This document shows positions 46,047 to 58,500 of a DNA stretch of 64,000 nt, one piece after another. Source of the DNA: Theodoxus fluviatilis. Its lineage: Eukaryota > Mollusca > Gastropoda > Cycloneritida > Neritidae. Each line of letters starts with the position of its first letter. Within the stretch, counting starts at the first letter, position 1. The notes below the pieces were generated by a model. It did not search any database, had not been told where the DNA came from, and saw only the letters and a list, made by a program, of their open reading frames with translations. The position numbers and the translations under genes are program-made. The stretch lies in assembly GCA_034096865.1 (NCBI GenBank), contig JAWQFJ010000507.1, positions 1-64,000 on the forward strand, given 5' to 3'.

Positions 46047-47520
46047 CAGTGCTTCAGATTGTTGGCGCGCCCGCGCCATTGGCGCATATTTTATCAGAAT
46101 GGCGCGTTACTTTCAATGTGTATGCGCCAGCCAGGCGCGTCATAAAAATCGCCAACTTGTATCAATCCTCGGTCCGTCTGTACCACTAAGCCACACCAAG
46201 CACATGTGGCCACACCACGGAGTACCAAAACCGACGTCAAAGTGCTGCTTTGCCTAGCATCGATGCATCGCTCTGTGTGATTGGCTAACAGCCAGCAGAC
46301 AACCAATCAGTGAACCTCTATCAGTTTACCTTGCACAGACTCGCTCACGTGTGCGGAATCAAGATGCCACCGAAGAAAAGGCTTAGAAAAGAAACTGAAG
46401 AAAACCAACGTCCGTTGACGTTGTCTTCAATGTTTGGCAAGAATAAAGCAAGCGGTAACTGTTTAGTTTTTATCTCTTAGTCTTACTAGCTGAAAATTGA
46501 AGCGATCGTTTTTTCTCTCCCTTCTCCCAGATCAGCCAACCGGCACGTGTTTTCCCCACGCCCCTTCCAACTCCTGCCTCCCGCACTCCAACGTACCTTT
46601 CTCCCCCTTCCCTCTTCTTTTAGATGCCGGCAAGGCGGCATGTGTATCCCCCTTCCTTTCCTCCCCTCCTCCAGCGTTTAGTGGGTCAGTGATCTAGCAA
46701 GTTCAGACCTGAACTGAACTGAACTGAACTGAACTGATCTAGCAAACTGTACATCGTCTCAAAAAATAGCTAAGTGCCGCGAACTCGTCGCGAGGAGGGC
46801 CTGGGGAGGGGGTAAAGAGGCAAGAGATCTAGAGCGGAGAAGGGGGAAAAAGGAATAAAAGAGGGATAGGGTGGGGCGGGTTTAAAGAGGGAAGAGATCT
46901 AGAGCGGAGAAGAAGAATAAAAAGAGAGGGGCGGGGGTGGGGGGTGGGGTGGGTTCAGTACCGTAAACCTAGTGTCACCTGAAGTGATTGTCAGGCTCGC
47001 TGTCGTGTTGGGTTTTGCGTCGTTTTGCTCTTGATGATATCGGTTGTGGAAATGTGAACTGTGAGAGTGTAAGGTTGTATGCGTCAAACTTCCGGAAAGA
47101 AGGTGAATGAGCGAATACTAGAGGAGTGATTTTGTGTTTGACTGATTGAAGCAGATCTCTGTTAGTGTTAGATTTCATTGTGTTAGGCCCTAAAACCAAG
47201 TTTGTTTAAACAAAACATCATGCTACCAAGAAAGAATAGAATGGGTTTTGAGTGATCATGACTCTGTGTCCACAGAACGAAATGTTAAAAGAGACAATAA
47301 AACAACTGAAAGACACACAGCTTGACATGTGTTTGTTTATTTTTTTATTTTATATTTTGCTTATTTAATTATTCATTTGTGTGTGTATGGGGGGTGGAGG
47401 GTCATTCTGTTTGAAGTGAAGGTTCGATTGTTAATGACCCATGTTTTTCAAAATTGACCCATCATTTTGCCTGGCCGTGGGTCATTGGGCCCATGAAGTC
47501 TGAAAACAATCTGAAGCACT

Positions 47521-47521
<1 letters not shown>
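46047..47521 (+). mobile_element. hAT-type element, internally deleted, 17-bp inverted repeats
   Basis: CAGTGCTTCAGATTGTT at 46047-46063 is the exact reverse complement of 47505-47521. Both flanks are CA repeat, so an 8-bp ACACACAC-type duplication fits but is not decisive. The left part is CpG-rich and holds a first exon (46364-46454). The rest is non-coding and contains a 68-bp tandem duplication (AAGAGATCTAGAGCGGAGAA at about 46824 and 46892) and a short GAACT repeat (46711-46735). No catalytic domain remains. Confidence 0.82.
46364..46454 (+). pseudogene. Orphan first exon of a hAT transposase gene
   Basis: From ATG at 46364 the frame reads MPPKKRLRKETEENQRPL, then TLSSMFGKNKAS, and ends at a donor GTAACT after 46454. 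A short basic leader like this precedes the BED zinc finger in many animal hAT transposases. No continuation was found inside the element, so it is a leftover exon with its promoter region. Confidence 0.5.
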
Positions 47522-47596
<75 letters not shown>

Positions 47597-47650
47597 GAAA
47601 AATGCATACATGCGTGCATGCACACACATGCATGCACTCACACATGCGTG

Positions 47651-47700
<50 letters not shown>
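47522..47700. repeat. CA microsatellite in two blocks
   Basis: Pure CA runs at 47522-47594 and 47655-47700, separated by ATGCATGCACAC-type sequence. Confidence 0.97.
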
Positions 47701-47703
<3 letters not shown>

Positions 47704-47768
47704 ACAAAGCCATGATCTTCAAATGCTGTAGAGAACAGCAGTGTGCATGTTGAGTGTTTGTTCTGCAG

Positions 47769-47978
47769 GAAGCTGAGGGGAAAGGTAGGGGCAAAGCTGA
47801 TGCCAAGACGGATGGCAAGATTGATGCCAGGAAGCGGAAAGCCTCTTCAACTGCCAATGCTGAGGAGGAGGAAGAGGAAGAGGAGGTTGTTCCCGCCAAG
47901 AAGGGTCGCGTGACCAACCAGAAAGCAGTGCAGGAAGAGGAGGAGAAAACGGCTCCGGAACCTGCACCTGCCAAGAAG
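47769..47978 (+). CDS. MORC2: MORC2 exon 16 of window: basic/acidic nuclear linker
   Basis: 210 nt, phase 0 on both sides, acceptor TCTGCAG and donor GTACTT. It reads EAEGKGRGKADAKTDGKIDA, RKRKASSTANA (a likely nuclear localisation signal), a run of eight Glu, then VVPAKKGRVTNQKAVQ. Vertebrate MORC2 has a similar basic and Glu-rich nuclear-targeting segment here. Confidence 0.88.
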
Positions 47979-48930
47979 GTACTTACTTGCCTTCACAGAC
48001 AGTTTAAGCATGTGGCTTGGTTAGGAAGAGCGTGTAAGAGCTGAACCCACAGAGATCAAATGCAATACAGTGGGATGTTTGACAGTGATCCCAGTCTTTC
48101 ACCATTCTAGGATAGATCTCATCAAGCTTAGTGCAAGTGTATGGCACATGTATAGCAGTGTTTCACTTCAAAATTAGGCCTGTGTTCATACTAATAGATT
48201 TGCATAGAAATTTTATATATACTTTCATTCCTGTGTACTTAAAAATTCATCTGTCTTCCTTGCAGCTTTTTAAATGCTGTCTTTATTGGTGTTTATGATG
48301 TCCACATCATCAACATAGGCTTGGAATGGATTGGCTGATTAAGTGTTGGTGTGGTTCTGCCAAATCCACCTGATTCACTCATAGATGCCTTCTTCAAAGA
48401 GAATAACTGACCAAGGACAGCCTTGGATGATCCCCCTTCTTCTTGTGATGGCTTTTGTCAGATTGTGTATTGTCTTCACCTGGAAAGTTGAATCTTTGTA
48501 GATGTCTCTTGTGATGGAGATTGTTTTGTTCTGGGTATCCCATGGTTGTTAAATCTTTTATCATCAGTTGGTGGTTGATACTTCGAAATGCTACCATGAT
48601 GGCTATAAATGCATTGTACAGGGTGCGGATGATAATTTAGGACAAACATGTCAAAATCACAAAAAATGCCATGACTTCCTTGAAAATCAATTTATTGTAG
48701 GTAGCAGCAGCCTACGTGTTTTTATGCGGGAAAGGCTTTGTGAGGCTCAAAATACATCGTTTTGTATGTGATTTTTATGGTGTGCAAATGTCACGTTTGT
48801 CAGAAAATCTGGGTAGAAATCAAAGATTCATGTCTCATCTTTCTTTTCTGCTAATTTTGCATTCATGGAGTGTGAGTATAGGGGCACGGAAGAAGGAAAG
48901 AGCGCACTACTGGGAAGCCTTGAGCAAAGC
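47979..48930. other. Intron segment with no recognised element
   Basis: About 950 bp of A/T-rich sequence before the Tc1-like relic. No coding block or repeat was recognised. Confidence 0.55.
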
Positions 48931-48966
48931 CTTCACTAGAGATGGCGTGCTGAAAACAAGCTTTTT

Positions 48967-49850
48967 TCAAAGTTCAGGATTGATTTTGGCCCATTTCCGC
49001 TTCAAAACACTTTCCATTTCTTTCTTACTGCTTGGCTTGTCCTCTTGAAAAGCTTTGCCCAGGATGTCCCACAGATTTTCAATGGGGTTCATGTCTGGAG
49101 ACTGTGCTAGTCATGGACGGACATCAATGTCATGGTCATTCAACCAACGATGGACCACCCTTGCAGTGTGGCAAGGGGCATTGTCCGGCTGCAACGCCCA
49201 CTCCTGGTCTGTGGGGAACAGTTGCTGTGCTGAGGGGAGCATGGCATGCTCCAGAACCTCTCTGTAAGCAACGCTATTCATGCGGTCTGTCATGGTTCCC
49301 CAAACCATGATGGATCTGCCTCCATGTTTCACAGTGGGAACCATGCATTCAGGCTTGTAAGCTTCTCCAGGCCTTCTGCTCACCCTGACATAGCCTAGTA
49401 TAGGAAAAAGCTCAAAGTTGGACACATCGGTAAAGGAGACTTTGGACCAGTCATCCACTGTCCATCTTCAGTGGTTTGGGGCCCATTGCATCCTCTGCTT
49501 TCTCTTGCGTTCATTCACCAGGGGCTTCTTCCTTGCCTTGTTTTCCAGCAAACTTCTCCTCACAGTTCTGGAGGAACAATTAATGCCTGTCAGCTGGGCC
49601 GATTGGCGTTCAGGCTGTGGTAATGTAGCTCACCAGTTGTGAAGAGATGCCCTGAGGAGTTAAAGGTCATCACTGTTGATACACATCCTCTTTCTTCCTC
49701 TTCCATTGCAGTTGATAGTTGACCCATGGGCTTGGAACTTCTTAATAATGTGACGAACTGCTGTCTTGAATACATATACTCTCTCTGCCTTCTTCCTCTG
49801 GCTGTATCCTTCTTTGAAAAAGGGTGACCACCTTGAGTCAATCCTCCCCA
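48967..49850 (-). pseudogene. Tc1-like (DD34E) transposase, disrupted
   Basis: The minus strand carries a helix-turn-helix-type N-terminal part (DSRWSPFFKEGYSQRKKAER at about 49835) that is frameshifted. The catalytic domain follows: FTDVSNFELF (first Asp), GGRSIMVWGTM, LQPDNAPCHTARVVHRWLND (second Asp), and SPDMNPIENLWDILGKAF (Glu). The second Asp and the Glu are separated by 34 residues, the Tc1 signature. A TGA replaces a conserved Trp just before LAQSPDMNP at 49111-49113. The frame ends at 48967. Terminal repeats were not identified. Confidence 0.9.
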
Positions 49851-50235
49851 GAGAGTTTTTGATCTAGTTTGGCGTCACTGATGAGGTTTTATCATCCGAT
49901 AATCTTCTTTTAATCACCCTTTGTCATAATAAATTGCTTGTGTTAATGTTAGAAAAGGGTTACATCCATTAGCATGCTGGAAGAGCTAAGTGAGGTGAAA
50001 AAAATTATAAAGACGTTTTTGACCATGTCATCTGTTGATCTGCAATGTATGTTGTATTTTCATCATTCTGATATCAACAAGTATGTGAAATCATCGCACA
50101 ATCGTGTATTAACAACCTTTCCGTATGGTTACAATTATATTACTTGAAATAAAGTAGTCATCATTGCAGTAAGTCAAAAAAACTTAAAAAAACAAAGTGG
50201 TCAAAATATTTTTCCCACAGCTATACATACATATA
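49851..50235. other. Intron segment, nothing recognised
   Basis: A/T-rich sequence; it may include the decayed outer end of the Tc1-like element. Confidence 0.5.
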
Positions 50236-50411
<176 letters not shown>

Positions 50412-50479
50412 ATGCATGCATGCATGCTTGCATGTGGAGGAAAACAATTCATGACATGTTTGATATGTTTGCGCTGCAG

Positions 50480-50582
50480 AATGCTGTGGATGACAATGAG
50501 GCTGACGTCACGTCACTTGGCACAGAGGACAGCATGGAGGCAGAGGAGGACTCGGTGATGGTGAAGGACGCAGACAGCAATG
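50480..50582 (+). CDS. MORC2: MORC2 exon 17 of window: acidic segment before the Tudor/chromo-like domain
   Basis: 103 nt, phase 0 at the start, acceptor GCTGCAG and donor GTGAGA. It reads NAVDDNEADVTSLGTEDSME and AEEDSVMVKDADSN. Vertebrate MORC2 also has an acidic Ser/Asp/Glu stretch here. Confidence 0.85.
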
Positions 50583-50615
50583 GTGAGAACAGCCTCTCTT
50601 CACCCCTTCTCTCTG

Positions 50616-50621
<6 letters not shown>

Positions 50622-50688
<67 letters not shown>
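50622..50688. repeat. CT microsatellite
   Basis: About 33 CT units in the intron 40 bp after the exon 17 donor. Confidence 0.97.
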
Positions 50689-50691
<3 letters not shown>

Positions 50692-50699
50692 CATCTATC

Positions 50700-51337
50700 A
50701 TCTTTTGTGTTTTCTCTTATGTCTGGAAATGTAATTGTATTGGGTGCAATTTTGAATCTTTGTTTTCCTCTTTGAAACCACCTGTATTTGTTTCCCTGCC
50801 ACCGAAGTGCTTTGCGTGGAGGGCTTGTTACTTCCCTTGTATTCATCTGTGTGAACATCTGTGGGATGAAATAATTTAGTAGTTGTGGTGGAAGTAGTTG
50901 CAGAAGTAGTTGTTATAGTAGTTGTTCTCATAGAAGAAGTCATAGCTGTAGCAAAGACTGCATACTGTCATTGACACACTGTCATTGACTCACTGTCATT
51001 GACACACCAGACTTTATTCCCTTCACACATGTTGCATAGATGACAAGGCAACAATGCTCAGACATAACATGGCACAAAGGGGAGGACACTCTGATGGAAA
51101 TATTGTACAAAATAGAGTGCTCTGTCTTAGTGTTATACATGCTGTAGTAGTATATAGAAGTAGTTGTGTAGTAGTTGTGTGACCGATCAATTCAACCATT
51201 TCCGGAAATCACTGAAATTTTAAGTAAATATTGGAAATGACTGATTTCCCGATTTGACTGTAATATATTATCCCTTCCCAAATGTCCCATGAAGAACCAC
51301 AGTGTTTACTCTTCCTTTGCTTTCTTTGTTTCTGCAG
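50700..51337. other. Intron segment, nothing recognised
   Basis: About 640 bp of ordinary A/T-rich sequence, with a triple TCATTGACACACTG-like repeat near 50968-51008. Confidence 0.55.
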
Positions 51338-51380
51338 GTGAAATAGGCCAGAGAGTGGAAGCCATGATCAGCAACAAGTG
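51338..51380 (+). CDS. MORC2: MORC2 exon 18 of window: 43-nt microexon opening the Tudor/chromo-like domain
   Basis: It has acceptor TTCTGCAG and donor GTAAGC. It encodes EIGQRVEAMISNKW with split codons at both ends. It supplies the first strand of the small barrel, which vertebrate MORC2 starts with a similar Val-x-x-x-x-x-x-Trp-Tyr pattern. Confidence 0.9.
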
Positions 51381-51659
51381 GTAAGCAAAGCATGCATCTT
51401 TCCTTTCATGCCCGGCTGTTTTCCTCCCAGCTCGCCAAACAGTCTCTCATGCGTGCATGGCAGTCTTCATAGAGTTTTTGGTGCACCAGAATATTTTTTT
51501 CTGTCTGTTTGCCTCTCTGAATGTGCTTTATTTTTGTATCATTGGATCTGCTGCAATATGTGCCATAGGAGTGCTTTTCCAAGAGGGCATGGGTTACCTC
51601 CCTTGTATTGTGCCAGAGTGTGTGGACGCAATGGTGGGAGGGAGATGGTTGGGGAGAGA

Positions 51660-52266
51660 TTATGTGGAAGGATGTTAGCTGTAGTTGTTGTAGTGTGGTG
51701 ATTGAAGGGAGATGGGTGGAGAGAGAGAGCTTGTGGAAGGATGTTAGCTGTAGTTGTTGTAGTGTGGTGGTGGAAGGGAGATGGGTGGAGAGAGAGAGAG
51801 TTTGTGGAAGGATGTTAGCTGTAGTTGTTGTAGTGTGGTGGTGGAAGGGAGATGGGTGGAGAGAGAGAGAGTTTGTGGAAGGATGTTAGCTGTAGTTGTT
51901 GTAGTGTGGTGGTGGAAGGGAGATGGGTGGAGAGAGAGAGAGTTTGTGGAAGGATGTTAGCTGTAGTTGTTGTAGTGTGGTGGTGGAAGGGAGATGGGTG
52001 GAGAGAGAGAGAGTTTGTGGAAGGATGTTAGCTGTAGTTGTTGTAGTGTGGTGGTGGAAGGGAGATGGGTGGAGAGAGAGAGTTTGTGGAAGGATGTTAG
52101 CTGTAGTTGTTGTAGTGAGGTGGTGGAAGGGAGATGGGTGGAGAGAGAGAGAGTTTGTGGAAGGATGTTAGCTGTAGTTGTTGTAGTGTGGTGGTGGAAG
52201 GAAGATGGGTGGAGAGAGAGAGAGAGTTTGTGGAAGGATGTTAGCTGTAGTTGTTGTAGTGTGGTG
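51660..52266. repeat. Minisatellite of about 71 bp, 9 copies
   Basis: GTGGAAGGATGTTAGCTGTA recurs at 51663, 51732, 51803, 51874 and onward, about every 69-73 bp. The length varies through a GA run at the unit's end, so each unit carries its own small microsatellite. Confidence 0.95.
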
Positions 52267-53100
52267 CAGCTGTTGTGCTGATGGAGGTGGCTCATTATTT
52301 TCATGCCAAGCTGCCAAATCCACCACCATAAGAAACAATACCACTCTCGCCTGTGTAGAAGTTTCGGCCGAAGTGGTGGTCATTGTTAGTGTTGTGGGTT
52401 GGGACTTAAACCTGTCACTTGCTTGAATTGAAGGGCCGGCAATGCCTTGCCACAGAATGCCACATTACAAATGGTGTCTGTCAATGACACCAACGCAATG
52501 ACAGAAACTGGAGCCAGAGGTTGGGAAATTGTGTTGCTGGGTGAGAGACACATGTCAGCAGAGATTCAGACTACAAAATGGATGTATTTACCAATGGCAT
52601 TGCTGCCTTTTCTTGTTGCAGTGGCAACACTGTAGGCATCTTTCACTTCATCCTGGTCATAGTGCTCCTACCTGTTCATGTCTTAGAGGCAAGGGTGAGA
52701 ATAATGCTTATTTTTTAAGGAAGCATCTTGCAAAGTCAGGAACCATTGTACAGTAAGATAATCAGAATGTCATGGCAGGGAGATGTTTTGATTGAAGATA
52801 CTTTTTGTATCAATTCAGAATACAAACTCTTAGCTGCTCATGCCAAGCAATAGAAGAGCCTTGCCCTGCCCTGCCCGCACCATGCATGCGACAGGCTACA
52901 GTGCAATGTTCCTCCTGTGCTGAGTGTTAGAAGGAGCCTGGTATGGCACTTGTGTGTCTCATCATAGTTTGCCAGTCCCTACCTTTCCTCCACTGTAGAG
53001 TTTTGAAAGAAGCACAGGAGATGGCATTTGTGTGCATCATGATAATTGACGTTTCCCTGCCTTCCCGTATGCCTGCACACCTGACGTCTGGTGTCCCCAG
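52267..53100. other. Intron segment, nothing recognised
   Basis: About 830 bp between the minisatellite and exon 19. It includes imperfect inverted or duplicated phrases around 52930 and 53010, but no element. Confidence 0.55.
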
Positions 53101-53190
53101 GTACCCTGGTGTCATCGTAAAAGTGAACACGGCAGAGGCCAAGTGGAAGGTGAAGTTTGACAATAACACCAAGGACAAGTATGACAAGTG
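53101..53190 (+). CDS. MORC2: MORC2 exon 19 of window: Tudor/chromo-like domain
   Basis: 90 nt after acceptor TCCCCAG. It completes a Trp codon and reads YPGVIVKVNTAEAKWKVKFD and NNTKDKYDKW, matching the barrel domain of MORC2 (vertebrate pattern WYxGxV...RWKVKFD...DRW). It ends two bases into a Trp codon at donor GTGAGT, so at least one more exon follows. I could not find that exon before 64000. Confidence 0.93.
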
Positions 53191-54575
53191 GTGAGTAGTC
53201 CCTCTGTCTTTCTGGTCACACAGTCCAGGTTGTCTGGTCTTTTGCTTTGAACTACTGTTCTTCCTGTCAGCAGGGCTCCAGGCTGGAGGCTTGATAAGTT
53301 TCTAAATAAACAACAAACACTTTTGAAATGACACTGTAGTAGGACTTCTGTGTGACACAGAAATTTCTTTTTGATTCTGCCCGTGAGTCGCAGAGCATTT
53401 TTCTTTGGCCCGTGATCCTGTGTTTTCACTTCATAAGGTTTCAAGTGATCTGTAATGATCAATGTTCTTGTGAATGGATAACAGATGTTGGCTTGCCAGA
53501 AAACCTTGGTAAAATTATGATTTGGTCGAATGTATTACCCTGGTAGTGCAAGTACACCACTCATACCACATTTTATTATCTTCCCTGCTGTGATAAAATT
53601 GTAAAGTCAAGTCAAGAATGTTTAGTAATGGTATTTGTGGACAGCTTGGACCAAAGCTTAAAATGAACATTCAATGTGTATGTATGACGCCTGGTGTGAT
53701 TGTCTTCACATTCCACCTACTTGCATCGATGCCTCAGTTCAAACATGAAAAGTGGCATTGAAGAGAAAACTCTGCCAGGGATCGGGCTTTTCCCATCATT
53801 TTGACTTGCCATGCAGCCACTTTGGGTAATGCTTTCTCCTAACATGGATGTGTAGCTAGTGCCATAGGCAGTAGTGTTGATGGATGTGTTTGCCCATCTG
53901 AAACTTGTGGCTGTCTGTTCTGAATGTCAACAGGCTATCTTTCCCTCACGCTGCATGACACTTTTTGATGTGTTGCTTGGATTTAACATATGTCGTAAAT
54001 ATCTTTCTGGAAAGAAAAGGTGGTTGTTTTGAATTGTATTTGCATTGTGGATTATGCTGCTTTTGTGCAAGGTGTGAGTGAGTAAGTGTGTGTGTGTGTG
54101 TGTGTATGTGCGTGCGCATGTGCACATGTGCATGGCCAAATGCATTTCGTGCTGTAAGAGATTTAGCCAGGGATATGAAAATGATCTTGTGCATTCTTCA
54201 ACATAATCACTTTATCTGTAGCATTCATTGACAAAGACTCTTGCTTGGTGTGTGACAAAATATTATATACATCTTTGTGTTTCACTTTGTTTGGACTATT
54301 AATTCAATCTGATTTGTAATGCTGGTCTTGTTGATACAAGTAATATTATTTTGCCCTTGATCCAAGCATTGTCATGTTATGTTTAGCCTCAGTCCTACCC
54401 TTCTTCCTTCCTATGTTACACGGCTTATTTGTGACAGCTGCCGCTCTAGTTTAATATTTGCATTTGTGCCATCGATTCAATGCCAACTGGTGTATACCTG
54501 TCATTCTCTTGCCAGTGAGACAAGGGGAATATTTAGTTTGAGAATCAAGTTATATCTCACTAGCTTCATGTAATA
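53191..54575. other. Intron segment, nothing recognised apart from a short GT run
   Basis: A GT run lies at 54088-54112. No exon continuing the Trp codon of exon 19 was found. Confidence 0.55.
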
Positions 54576-54605
54576 TCTGTCTGTCTGTCTGTCTGTCTGT
54601 CTGTC
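54576..54605. repeat. TCTG microsatellite
   Basis: About seven TCTG units. Confidence 0.95.
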
Positions 54606-54611
54606 AGACAC

Positions 54612-54885
54612 ACGCCCATGCCCAGCCCAGCCCAGCCCAACCCAACCCAACCCAACCTCAACCCCAAACCCCAACCAAACCCCAACCCAACCCCAACCAA
54701 ACCCCAACCTCAAACCCTAACCCCAAACCCAACCAAAACCCAAACCCAACCAAACCCAAACCCCAAACCCAATCAAACTCCAACCCCGAACCCAACCAAA
54801 CCCCAACACCAAACCCCAACCAAACGCCAACAAAACCCCAACCAAACCCCAAACAAACCCAACCCAACCAACCAACTAAACAACC
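54612..54885. repeat. CCCAA/CCCCAAA-type low-complexity repeat, telomere-like in part
   Basis: C/A-only sequence of CCCAG, CCCAA, CCCCAAA and CCAAAC units, with one CCCTAACCCC. It resembles degenerate telomeric or subtelomeric repeat but lacks regular TTAGGG. Confidence 0.85.
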
Positions 54886-54889
54886 ACCA

Positions 54890-55530
54890 CCACTGCAGAG
54901 GGAAAAACAGGCATGGAAATGCCAGTCCCTGCCCTCCAAGAGAGAGGAATCCATCACAGGGCACCTTGCTGTCTGCAACTCAGCCTGTGTGGAGTTCTTC
55001 TGTCAGAGACGGACAGCCTTGGCGGTGCAAGACGGAGCGTTAGCCTTGTCACAGGGAACGGCGTCCGCTGTCCGTTTGTCCGTTCCTCTGTCTATCTGTC
55101 CGTTTATCCCTCTGTCTGTCCCTCAGTCTTCAGGCACGATCCCAGGGCCCGGGCTCCCTTTTCGTGTCATGCTATCCTGGAGACCCTGATGCATGGGTGG
55201 CTGACGTTTCATTGGCCCTTTTACAGTAGGAAGGCGAGGCATCATGCCAGGGGCACATCACCCGCCCCGACTCGCCAGCTCTCCAACACCTGGGGTGTCG
55301 CCTTGGCAGACAGGGGTGCCACTGCCTGCCCCATTCTGTCCCTGGCAGCCCCAGTGTGATGGCCATCGCAACACTGCTACATACATCATGCCCCTTGCAC
55401 ACAGGGGGTGGGGGTGTGAAAAAAGGACTTATGCAATGAGCTTTTGCAATGGTACACGGGCTGGAATGTTCTTAGGACAGCCGAGTTGGATGTCGCTGCA
55501 TTCATCACGACCCCCAGGCAGACAGTGTGG
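54890..55530. other. Unique sequence between the C/A repeat and the giant satellite
   Basis: GC-richer, non-repetitive 640 bp. Open frames here resemble nothing I can name, and none continues MORC2 in frame. It includes CTGTCTGTCC-type pyrimidine sequence at 55075-55130. Confidence 0.4.
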
Positions 55531-55533
55531 GAG

Positions 55534-58500
55534 GGGAGAACCGTGGAGGGCAGTGTGGATGCAGTGTGGGTAGCAGTCTGGAGGGCAGTGTGGGTAGCAG
55601 TCTGGAGGGCAGTGTGGAGGCAGCCTGGAGGGCAGTGTGGAGGGATGTGTGGAGGGAAGTGTGGAGGCTGTGTGGAGAGCAGTCTGGAGGGCTGTGTGGA
55701 GGGCAGTATAGAGGCTGTGTGGAGGCAGTCTGGAGGGCTGTGTGGAGGCTGTGTGGAGGGCAGTAAAGAGGCTGTGTGGAAGGCAGTATAGAGGCTGTGT
55801 GGAGGGCAGTATAGAGGCTGTGTGGAAGGCAGTATAGAGGCTGTGTGGAAGGCAGTGTGGAGGCTGTGTGGAGGGCAGTATAGAGGCTGTGTGGAGGGCA
55901 GTATAGAGGCTGTGTGGAGGGCAGTATAGAGGCTGTGTGGAGGGCATTGAGGAAGCAGTGTGGATAGTAGTCTGGAGAGCAGTGTGGAGGCAGTCAGGAG
56001 GGCAGTGTGGAGGGAGTGTGGAGGGAGTGTGGAGGGATGTGTGGAGGGATGTGTGGAGAGCAGTGTGGAGGCAGTCAGGAGGGCAGTGTGGAGGGAGTGT
56101 GGAGGGAGTGTGGAGGGATGTGTGGAGGGATGTGTGGAGAGCAGTGTGGAGGCAGTCAGGAGGGCAATCTGGAGGGAGTGTGGAGTCGGTCTGGAGGGCA
56201 GTGTGGAGGGCAGTCTGGAAGGCAGTAGTGAGGCAGTGTGGAGGGAGTGTGGAGGGATGTGTGGAGGGTAGTCTGGAGGGCAGTGTGGAGAGATGTGTGG
56301 AGGGCAGTGTGGAGGGATGTGTGGAGAGCAGTGTGGAGGGATGTGTGGAGGGCAGTGTGGAGGGATGTGTGGAGAGCAGTGTGGAGAGCAGTGTGGAGGG
56401 ATGTGTGGAGGGCAGTGTGGAGAGATGTGTGGAGGGCAGTGTGGAGGGATGTGTGGAGGGATGTGTGGAGGGCAGTGTGGAGGGATGCGTGGAGGGTAGT
56501 CTGGAAGGCAGTAGTGAGGCAGTCTGGAGGGATGTGTGGAGGGTAGTCTGGAGGGCAGTGTGGAGAGATGTGTGGAGAGCAGTGTGGAGGGATGTGTGGA
56601 GGGATGTGTGGAGGGTAGTCTGGAAGGCAGTAGTGAGGCAGTCTGGAGGGATGTGTGGAGGGCAGTGTGGAGGGATGTGTGGAGGGCAGTGTGGAGGGTA
56701 GTCTGGAAGGCAGTAGTGAGGCAGTCTGGAGGGATGTGTGGAGGGCAGTGTGGAGGGATGTGTGGAGGGCAGTGTGGAGAGATGTGTGGAGGGCAGTGTG
56801 GAGTGCAGTGTGGAGGGATGTGTGGAGAGCAGTGTGGAGGGATGTGTGGAGGGATGTGTGGAGGGCAGTGTGGAGGGATGTGTGGAGAGCAGTGTAGAGA
56901 GATGTGTGGAGAGCAGTGTGGAGGGATGTGTGGAGAGCAGTGTGGAGGGATGTGTGGAGGGCAGTGTGGAGGGATGTGTGGAGAGCAGTGTGGAGGGCAG
57001 TGTGGAGGGATGTGTGGAGGGCAGTGTGGAGGGATGTGTGGAGAGCAGTGTGGAGGGATGTGTGGAGGGCAGTGTGGAGGGCAGTGTGGAGAGATGTGTG
57101 GAGGGAGTGTGGAGGGATGTGTGGAGGGCAGTGTGGAGAGATGTGTGGAGGGCAGTGTGGAGGGATGTGTGGAGAGCAGTGTGGAGGGATGTGTGGAGAG
57201 ATGTGTGGAGAGATGTGTGGAGAGCAGTGTGGAGGGATGTGTGGAGGGTAGTCTGGAAGGCAGTAGTGAGGCAGTCTGGAGGGAGTGTGGAGGGCAGTGT
57301 GGAGGGATGTGTGGAGAGATGTGTGGAGGGCAGTGTGGAGGGCAGTGTGGAGGGCAGTGTGGAGGGAGTGTGGAGGGAGTGTGGAGGGATGTGTGGAGAG
57401 CAGTGTGGAGGGATGTGTGGAGGGCAGTGTGGAGGGATGTGTGGAGAGCAGTGTAGAGAGATGTGTGGAGAGCAGTGTGGAGGGATGTGTGGAGAGCAGT
57501 GTGGAGGGATGTGTGGAGGGCAGTGTGGAGGGATGTGTGGAGGGCAGTGTGGAGGGATGTGTGGAGAGCAGTGTAGAGAGATGTGTGGAGAGCAGTGTAG
57601 AGAGATGTGTGGAGAGCAGTGTGGAGGGATGTGTGGAGAGCAGTGTGGAGGGATGTGTGGAGGGCAGTGTGGAGGGATGTGTGGAGGGCAGTGTGGAGGG
57701 ATGTGTGGAGGGCAGTGTGGAGGGCAGTGTGGAGGGCAGTGTGGAGGGCAGTGTGGAGGGATGTGTGGAGGGCAGTGTGGAGGGCAGTGTGGAGGGATGT
57801 GTGGAGGGCAGTGTGGAGGGCAGTGTGGAGGGATGTGTGGAGGGCAGTGTGGAGGGATGTGTGGAGAGCAGTGTGGAGGGATGTGTGGAGGGCAGTGTGG
57901 AGGGATGTGTGGAGAGCAGTGTAGAGAGATGTGTGGAGAGCAGTGTGGAGGGATGTGTGGAGGGCAGTGTGGAGGGCAGTGTGGAGAGATGTGTGGAGGG
58001 AGTGTGGAGGGATGTGTGGAGGGCAGTGTGGAGAGATGTGTGGAGGGCAGTGTGGAGGGATGTGTGGAGAGCAGTGTGGAGGGATGTGTGGAGAGATGTG
58101 TGGAGAGCAGTGTGGAGGGATGTGTGGAGGGCAGTGTGGAGGGCAGTGTGGAGAGATGTGTGGAGGGCAGTGTGGAGGGATGTGTGGAGAGCAGTGTGGA
58201 GGGATGTGTGGAGGGATGTGTGGAGGGTAGTCTGGAAGGCAGTAGTGAGGCAGTCTGGAGGGAGTGTGGAGGGATGTGTGGAGGGTAGTCTGGAGGGCAG
58301 TGTGAAGAGATGTGTGGAGGGCAGTGTGGAGGGATGTGTGGAGGGTAGTCTGGAGGGCAGTGTGGAGAGATGTGTGGAGGGATGTGTGGAGAGCGGTGTG
58401 GAAGCAGTGTGGATAGTAGTCTGGAGAGCAGTGTGGAGGCAGTCAGGAGGGCAATCTGGAGGGAGTGTGGAGTCGGTCTGGAGGGCAGTGTGGAGGGCAG

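Noticed and set aside
54898..55060. Possible next MORC2 exon after exon 19 (acceptor ACTGCAG followed by AGGGAAAAACAG)
   Set aside because: In the required phase the first codon would be TGA; shifting the acceptor by two bases gives a frame unlike the expected continuation of the Tudor/chromo-like domain.
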